A stretch of DNA of 64,000 bases from Opeltia flavorubescens (taxonomy: Eukaryota > Ascomycota > Lecanoromycetes > Teloschistales > Teloschistaceae): positions 124,001-188,000 of the forward strand of contig KE546973.1 in the NCBI GenBank assembly GCA_000442125.1, in the 5' to 3' direction. The position numbers and the translations under genes were made by a program. The notes beneath the pieces were generated by a model. It searched no databases. It was given only the letters and a program-made list of their open reading frames with translations, and was not told the DNA's origin. Every line of letters starts with the position of its first letter. The stretch's first letter is position 1. Below are positions 57,822 to 64,000 of this stretch, piece by piece.

Positions 57822-59492
57822 ATGGCAACCGCAGCAGGCTATTTCGATCGAAAACCTGCAGCGACCTCTCGCCCTGGTCTCTCACATCTACAGGGTGATC
57901 CGGCGTCACCTCACACACCGCAGCGAACCTTTTCCTCTGCCTTCTCGTCGCCTGCGCTCAGTTACCGAGCGGAGGAAGAAGTTGTCGTCATTGAGCTTGG
58001 TGCACGGCATCTATCCGCTGGTATAGTTGGCGAAAGCAATCCGCGATGTAGACTACGCTTTGGTCCAGAAAGGAGTCGAAGAGTTGGCGATTACCGAGAA
58101 CATCTCCCAGAGTACCAAGAAAGGCCAAGAAAGAGAAGACGCAACTATAAATGGGGTGAGGATCATGAATTATGGCGCATGGATCTCAGAGACGTAGATT
58201 TGGGCCTTGTTGAGGATAAGATCGAGAGGACGTTAAGGGAAGCATATACCAAATATTTGCTATTAGATTCCAAGAATAAAAGGCTTGTTCTCATATTACC
58301 ATCACTCCTACCTCATCGTCTTCTATCATCCATACTCTCATCCATCTTTTCTAACTTCCAAATGCCTTCGATCACTCTCTTTTCTTCCCCTGTCCTCAAT
58401 GTTGCGGCTGCCGGTTGCCGAGCAGGTTTGGTGGTGGACATTGGGTGGGATGAGACCGTCGTCACTGGCATCTATGAGCACCGAGAAGTACAGACACGGT
58501 GGACGACTAGGGCAATGAAGGTTGTCACCCAAAGGACGGCAGTACTCCTTCACCAGTCTACAAAACCGGACGATCCCAGTCAGCAACGCCCTGACCCCTC
58601 ACAAAGTCCAGAAGACAAGAAACTCGACGAGCCTCCTCCACCAGATAGCAGGTACTTCGAGTTTTCTGAAGAAGTGACGTCTCGCATAGCATGGTGTCCC
58701 GTCACAAGACAAGATTCCCCTCATTCCGAACAGAAAACCAATAGTGGGGCTGCTGAAGCACATGACGATTCACAAGACGGAACAACAATAGATGTACCTT
58801 CACCGTTACCGCCACACAAAACCCTCCAAATCCCCTTCGCCAAGCTTGCAGAACCAGTAGAATATGGTCTTCTCGCCAAGGGAAGCAATCTCCACAATCT
58901 CGACGACGACGAGCAGTCACTCCCTCAACTCATCTACAAAAGCCTCTTATCCCTCCCTCCCGACGTCCGCTCCCAATGTATGGCCCGCATCGTAATCACA
59001 GGTGAAGGTTCCAACATCGCCGGTCTCAAGACCCGCCTTCTGAATGAAGTCAAAGCTATTGTGGACGCACGCGGCTGGGATCCCGTCTACGGAAAAGTCG
59101 CAGTTGAAGCAAAACAGCACGTAGAAAACACCCGCGGAACTCGAAATAAGGGAAATTTAATACCTTCAGCAGGTGCAGACACCCATCTCCAGCCTCAAAT
59201 CAAGGATGAGATGACAGAGAAGCTGGAGCAGGACAGGCGGAAGAATGTAAAGGCTACGGTGGTGGGTGAGATACGGGGGGTTGAGACTCTAGGAGCATGG
59301 GCTGGAGGGAGTTTAGTTGCTAGCTTAAAGGTCAAGGGTGTTGTGGAGATAGATCGGGATTCTTTCCTCACGAATGGACTCGCTGGCGCGAAGAAGGAGT
59401 CTGAAGTTGTGCAGGCTACGCAGAGGATGAGCTTGGGGGCGAGATCTGGCCTGGGGGAAAAAAGTGGATGGACGTTGGGTGCTTGGGCTTAG
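57822..59492 (+). CDS. actin-related protein, Arp10-like (dynactin pointed-end candidate)
   Basis: One uninterrupted frame of 556 residues. The N-terminal 50 residues are disordered. The actin fold then starts with VVVIELGARHLSAGIVGESNPRC, equivalent to the first phosphate loop. LVLILPSLLPHRLL and AGLVVDIGWDETVVTGIYE (second phosphate loop region) follow, then an adenosine-type ITGEGSNIAGL segment and a C-terminal GAWAGGSLVA motif. A Ser/Pro-rich insertion splits the fold. These features fit Arp10/Arp11, which caps the Arp1 filament of dynactin for dynein-driven transport. A nuclear actin-related protein is a less likely alternative. Confidence 0.78.
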   Translation: MATAAGYFDRKPAATSRPGLSHLQGDPASPHTPQRTFSSAFSSPALSYRAEEEVVVIELGARHLSAGIVGESNPRCRLRFGPERSRRVGDYREHLPEYQERPRKRRRNYKWGEDHELWRMDLRDVDLGLVEDKIERTLREAYTKYLLLDSKNKRLVLILPSLLPHRLLSSILSSIFSNFQMPSITLFSSPVLNVAAAGCRAGLVVDIGWDETVVTGIYEHREVQTRWTTRAMKVVTQRTAVLLHQSTKPDDPSQQRPDPSQSPEDKKLDEPPPPDSRYFEFSEEVTSRIAWCPVTRQDSPHSEQKTNSGAAEAHDDSQDGTTIDVPSPLPPHKTLQIPFAKLAEPVEYGLLAKGSNLHNLDDDEQSLPQLIYKSLLSLPPDVRSQCMARIVITGEGSNIAGLKTRLLNEVKAIVDARGWDPVYGKVAVEAKQHVENTRGTRNKGNLIPSAGADTHLQPQIKDEMTEKLEQDRRKNVKATVVGEIRGVETLGAWAGGSLVASLKVKGVVEIDRDSFLTNGLAGAKKESEVVQATQRMSLGARSGLGEKSGWTLGAWA

Positions 59493-59614
59493 TGATACCA
59501 GAATCGCGAACTAAGAGAAAGGGAGCATTGCGGTCTAAGTGAAAACAAAGTAATAAAGAATGGAGAAGCGTTGCATCTAGTTGTATGGCCGTGAATGTGG
59601 GGATATCGAATCAA

Positions 59615-60712
59615 CTAACAGAAAACCTTGAAGAACCCCCATAACCCCATCCCGCTTAGAACCGGTATAATAACATTATCATCCCATCCAAATATATCCA
59701 CGACCTCGCTCGCACTAGCCACGAAGCCACTCCATATGCTCACTACGCTCAGGGCAGCCCAGCCGCCAATCACGCCCTCAGTGCTCTTCCACCCAACAGC
59801 TTCCCTCACCACATCCGGGACTTTCAACTCCCCATTGAACATGAAACCGTCGTCATGTCCGAACCTCGGCACCGCCCACCCCCAGAACAAGCTTGCAGTT
59901 AAGATCCCAACCCCCATCGCCGCCGCACTCCCTGCCAGACTCTTCCCCTTCCGTATCCTCGGGGTGAATCTTCCAAAGAGCCTCCCCACCGTACTAGCAG
60001 CCGTATCGCACCAACTCAACAGCAGCACGCTCATAACACCCACATCCTTCGGCAAAAACCTCAGCACCGTCCACGCGCCCAGTAAATACCAGATCACACC
60101 GTTATACCCATCAACCTCGCTCTCCCGCATCAAAGCCCCCAGGACCCGGATATACAGCCTGTTGAAGGAGGGGAAAGTATGCCGGAGGTAGTCCACAGAG
60201 GCGATTGGGATCAGGGCGCCCAGGAGCCAAGGGTGGATAGAATGTTGCGATATCCCTCTCGAGTAGAGACTTAGTGTGAAGAAGCCGATGGAGATATGGA
60301 GCGCTTTCCGCGGGATCTCGTGGCGGTGGATGAAGGTGCGGAAGGAACGGTGGATGGGGATTAGACCCAGAGGGGAGGGAGAGCGGGAGATGGTGCGCCA
60401 GTATGAGGATGCGGATGATTCGGCCGAAGAGGGAGATAGATGGCCGTTTGCGGTGCCGTTTGGGGGCGATTTTGTAGATGGAGTTTTGCGAGGTTGTGGT
60501 GGTGATTGCGCAGTATTCGTGATTAGGGATTTTGGACTTCGACTACGGGCTCTTGCACGGTCGTCCAAGAACTTCGAGGGATCGTTCTTGCTTTTCGTGA
60601 CAGAGTCGCCGATGGGGGCGAAGTAGCTTTCCTGCTTGTCCGTTGATTTGGCGATTGAGGGGGTTGGTTCCGTGATGCGAGGAGTCGGTGGAATGGCAGG
60701 CTGTTGCGCCAT
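59615..60712 (-). CDS. DGK1: CTP-dependent diacylglycerol kinase (Dgk1-like)
   Basis: 365 residues from the Met at 60712. A disordered, Ser/Pro-rich and basic N-terminus of about 125 residues precedes a membrane domain with five or more segments. Conserved CTP-transferase features include RKALHISIGF near residue 135 and LLLSWCDTAASTVGRLFGR near 230, followed by RKGKSLAGS. The family makes phosphatidate from diacylglycerol with CTP at the ER/nuclear envelope, opposing the Pah1 phosphatase. The open frame continues upstream to 60868 with an extra Met, but the shorter start is favoured because the extension looks like leader sequence. Confidence 0.88.
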   Translation of the reverse strand: MAQQPAIPPTPRITEPTPSIAKSTDKQESYFAPIGDSVTKSKNDPSKFLDDRARARSRSPKSLITNTAQSPPQPRKTPSTKSPPNGTANGHLSPSSAESSASSYWRTISRSPSPLGLIPIHRSFRTFIHRHEIPRKALHISIGFFTLSLYSRGISQHSIHPWLLGALIPIASVDYLRHTFPSFNRLYIRVLGALMRESEVDGYNGVIWYLLGAWTVLRFLPKDVGVMSVLLLSWCDTAASTVGRLFGRFTPRIRKGKSLAGSAAAMGVGILTASLFWGWAVPRFGHDDGFMFNGELKVPDVVREAVGWKSTEGVIGGWAALSVVSIWSGFVASASEVVDIFGWDDNVIIPVLSGMGLWGFFKVFC

Positions 60713-61405
60713 TTGAGACCGACTGAGAGTGATACAGAGGGATGGAAGACTAGCACAACGACAAGACCTTGGAATCTGCTTCGTGCAACAGGGCTGGATC
60801 CGCGAAGAAGGTATGGTGACCGGAGTGTGTCTATCTGGTAGCTGGAAGCTATGAACACCAGCCGTCAAGACTATCTCTCAACAGCGAAAGACGCCATCGC
60901 GAGCTAACAATGCTCCGCCGGTCGAGGATATGTAGATGTCTGTATTGAGGTCGCTCAGCGGCTGGAGTCGGTTGCCCGAAGAGTGTGTATGCTGACAGGT
61001 AGTTAGGCAGGAAGACGGCTCAGATACTCATAGGGAAAGCTTCGTACTGTCGAGGAGTAATAGCGCGATCCTCAAAACTGAGGCCGGCAGCTGTAGGACG
61101 GTCTAATGTTAGAACCTGGAGATTCGTAGAGTCCTTACAAATTATTGCTCCCAAGTAAGCCGTTAATAAGGTCACGTGATGATAACGAAATCGAAACTCC
61201 AGATAACCGTTTTGCTCGTTGCTTAACAGTCAAGAAGAATTGCATAATCCCTTCATTGACATAATATCTCTTTATGGTTGTTATCACAAGATTTCCAATG
61301 CTTTTCTCAATTTGTAGAAAATTTCCATGTCTAAAATAATATCAAATTTTGCATGCTTGATTTCCTAAGGATTATTTCTCCTAATTTCTTGCATGACCGT
61401 TCAAA
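60713..61405. other. divergent intergenic region (Dgk1-like / Spb4)
   Basis: About 690 bases carrying the promoters of both genes. The segment from about 61140 to 61400 is AT-rich. No gene or confident motif was seen. Confidence 0.5.
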
Positions 61406-63404
61406 ATGTCTACTACGTCGTCTCGAGCCTGGGACGCCCTGACACCGCCACTGGCGGACTGGATCATCGACGCTGTCGACAGCATGGGGTTCAAGCGGAT
61501 GACCCCTGTACAAGCGTCAACAATCCCCTTATTCATGACACATAAAGATGTCGTCGTCGAGGTATGCATACCCCAAAAATGTTGAGTTCTATATTGAATA
61601 TTTCTAGGCAGTCACTGGAAGTGGGAAGACTCTGGCATTTCTGATACCCGTAGTAGAGAGGCTGCTTAGACTGGAAGAACCGATCAAGAAGTATCATGTT
61701 GGGGCTATTATCATAAGTCCAACAAGGTAAATCAATCCACCAGAATCTGCGATGCTGAAAAATGCTAAAATCAATGAAAGGGAGCTCGCGAGTCAGATAT
61801 ATAATGTCTTGTGCTCATTACTCGCATTTCATGGACCATCAGCCTCAGTCTTAAAGCCTCCAGACGAGAAACCCGACCTAGAAACCGGCCCCAATCAGGG
61901 TGAAACTCCATCAAAGCCAGCACTCAAAGTGATCCCCCAATTACTCGTTGGCGGCGACATCACTCCAGCCCAAGATCTAAGTAATTTCCATCAAATTTCT
62001 CCTAACCTCTTAATTTCCACCCCAGGAAGACTCCTCGAAATCCTCTCATCCCCTCACGTCCACTGCCCCCAGTCCTCTTTCGAAGTCCTCGTCCTCGACG
62101 AAGCAGACCGGCTCTTAGACCTAGGCTTTAAAGAAGACCTCCAGAAAATCCTTGCCCGTCTCCCGAAACAGCGGCGAACTGGCCTCTTCAGCGCCAGCGT
62201 CAGCGAAGCCGTCGACCAGATTGTTCGAGTTGGTCTTCGAAATCCTGTGAAAATAGCCGTCAAGGTGAAAGGGCTAAACAATACCGAAGACAAGAGAACG
62301 CCATCGAGCCTCTCGATGAAATATCTCACATGCACTGCATCGCACAAGCTGCCCTCCCTTTCCAAACTTCTGCAATCCCTAGACCCAATCCCGAACAAAA
62401 CGATCATCTATCTCTCCACCTGCGCCGCAGTCGATTACTTCCAGCACGTCCTCCCCTCCATCCTCCCCTCGGACAATGAAGATCGGAAACTCGCCCTCGT
62501 ACCCCTCCACGGCAAACACCCGCCCAAAGTCCGAAAGAAGAATTTCTCCGCCTTCTCCACCTCCACTTCGCCTTCAATCCTACTAACCACAGACGTCGCA
62601 GCCCGCGGCCTCGATATCCCACAGGTAGACCTCGTCATACAAATCGATCCACCCAGCGACCCAAAAGTCTTCCTCCACCGCTGCGGTCGTGCGGGAAGAG
62701 CAGGCAGGAAAGGTCTGAGCGTAATCTTCCTCCAGGAAGGTAGAGAGGAAGATTATATCCCATTTCTGGAAGTGAGGAAAACACCCGTCACACCTCTTGA
62801 ACAACCCTTGATCCAAGTTTCCGAAGAGGATACCGCAGCAGCTGCGAGCGCTATCAGAAACGTAGTACTCACAGACCGCGCCCTGCACGATAAAGCACAA
62901 CGAGCGTTCGTGAGCTGGGTGAGGGCATACAGTAAACACCAAGCCAGCAGTATCTTCCGCATCTCGGACCTAGATTGGGCAGATCTAGGAAATGCGTGGG
63001 GCCTTCTCAAACTCCCAAAGATGCCGGAGTTGAAGAAGTGGGACGGTGACAGAACCCTAGGTGTCGATGTAAATTTCGACGATTACGCGTACAAAGATAG
63101 GAAGAGAGAGCAGGTGAGGAAGGAGCAGTTGCTGCAAAATCAACTCAATGCTTTTCCCGAAAAAGGCAAGGATGAGAACGCAAAGAAAGTCCCAAAACGA
63201 GCATGGAGCGAAAGGCTAGACCACAGGGACGAACGCCAACGGCGACGAGATAGAAAGCGAACAAAGCGAGAAGCAGACAGATGGGAGAAGATGACTCCTA
63301 GAGAACGGGAGAAGCAGCTCGAGCTAGAAAGGATGATAGAAGTTGTGAAGCGGAGGAAGGAAGAAGAAGACCAGCTGGAAGAGTTTCACGGATTCGATGA
63401 TTGA
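61406..63404 (+). CDS. SPB4: DEAD-box ATP-dependent RNA helicase Spb4
   Basis: Three exons (61406-61561, 61608-61726, 61781-63404), 632 residues. Motifs appear in order: Q motif near [18 protein letters not shown], Ia PTRELA (split by the second intron), Ib [24 protein letters not shown] with [10 protein letters not shown], and [12 protein letters not shown]. Spb4-specific features are the [11 protein letters not shown] segment and a long basic coiled tail. Spb4 acts in the nucleolus on pre-60S particles during 27S pre-rRNA processing. The helicase core is complete and the length is normal for the family. Confidence 0.95.
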
Positions 63405-63559
63405 TAAGTAGAGACCTATAAAAATACCATCGGTCCCCATGCTAGAGAGCCCTCCATACAGTAAGTAAGCTCAGAAAAAACTACCGTACGTCCTTCTTTA
63501 TCTCCTTCCCTTAGTCGATGTACCGTGATGTTTTCAACCCAGCCCCTTACCATCCATAA

Positions 63560-64000
63560 TCAAGAAGAGCCAAACAGCCCCTCCCATTCCCTCTGCGTCG
63601 GCAGCCTCCCCTCAGCAGTCTCCTTACTCCATTTCTCCTTCTTCCCCTCCTCCCAATTCGCCCCCCCTTCCTTCTTACCCTCTTCCCCAACAACACTCAA
63701 CCCTCCCTCCTTCTTCTTCCCCTCTCCTCTACTAACCCCATCCCCCTTACCCCCCACAACAATATCCTCATCCATACTCCCATCCCCAGCATTCACCCCC
63801 CCATTATTCTCCTTACTACCCCTATTCTTCTGCTTCCCCATCCGCTTCTCCACGCGCCAATACTCCTCCCTCTGCCAGACCACCGATTTCTCAATCTCCT
63901 TCCTCCACCGCTTCATCGCGCGGATCCTCTCCCTCGCTTCTCTCACACCCTTATGTGCCTCCACGGCCTCTTCCTTCCTCATTTTCTCGCTTTTCAAGGG
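63560..64000 (-). CDS. unrecognised charged protein, 5' truncated by window edge
   Basis: A minus-strand frame open to the last base of the window and ending at 63560. The visible 146 residues are a basic/acidic helix (EARERIRAMKRWRKEIEK, then WQREEYWRVEKRMGK), a Gly/Asn/Lys-rich disordered stretch and a short end (LPTQREWEGLFGSS). No domain was recognised. It converges on Spb4 with 155 bases between them. Confidence 0.55.
   Translation of the reverse strand, partial: PLKSEKMRKEEAVEAHKGVREARERIRAMKRWRKEIEKSVVWQREEYWRVEKRMGKQKNRGSKENNGGVNAGDGSMDEDIVVGGKGDGVSRGEGKKKEGGLSVVGEEGKKEGGANWEEGKKEKWSKETAEGRLPTQREWEGLFGSS

Noticed and set aside
1-64000. CRISPR arrays, prokaryotic operons or integrated phage
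   Set aside because: No repeat-spacer pattern; all supported genes are intron-containing or typical fungal nuclear genes.
1-64000. secondary-metabolite gene cluster
   Set aside because: ABC and MFS exporters are present, but no PKS, NRPS, terpene synthase or tailoring set was seen.

Overview
The window is nuclear DNA of a filamentous ascomycete (Pezizomycotina). Genes are dense on both strands. Introns are short (about 42-160 bp) with GTRNGT-type donors and CAG/TAG acceptors. The families are typically fungal: a PDR ABC transporter, a NACHT-WD40 NLR-like receptor, a PARP-UBC fusion, a type 2 glycosyltransferase and small secreted proteins. A Leotiomycete-like source is my guess from protein flavour only. 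Two undetermined bases (16275, 35830) point to a draft assembly. Exon boundaries were worked out by eye from splice signals, frame closure and family conservation, and every multi-exon model given closes in frame.

Layout. 1-19 kb: 3' end of an unrecognised gene; a GT2 polysaccharide synthase; a PARP/ubiquitin-conjugating fusion; an AT-hook protein; a COG7-like Golgi tethering subunit (minus); an 8-cysteine secreted protein; a conserved protein of unknown function. 19-33 kb: a PDR-type ABC exporter; Nop58 (minus) divergent from V-ATPase subunit d; a secreted aldose 1-epimerase (minus); a tiny secreted-protein candidate; a BCS1-like AAA ATPase (minus). 33-38 kb: compact housekeeping with two divergent pairs, AAA/Rpc9 and Pus3/Ras-like GTPase, then a fructosamine kinase (minus). 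39-54 kb: the most accessory-looking part, with a lipase-NACHT-WD40 receptor, a DHA1 MFS exporter, an intron-containing tRNA, a secreted TAP-like hydrolase, a 2 kb gene-poor stretch and a MACPF (perforin-fold) gene. 54-64 kb: a conserved small protein, a GEN1/Yen1-like resolvase divergent from an Arp10-like protein, a Dgk1-like diacylglycerol kinase, the Spb4 helicase and the 3' end of a further gene.

Functional themes. RNA and ribosome genes are scattered (Nop58, Spb4, Pus3, Rpc9, tRNA). Several genes face the outside: GT2, ABC and MFS exporters, secreted hydrolases and a secreted cysteine-rich protein. The 39-54 kb block pairs an NLR-type sensor with a pore-forming-fold protein about 7.5 kb apart, which is the best candidate here for an uncharacterised self/non-self or defence locus. 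Any functional link between the two is inference.
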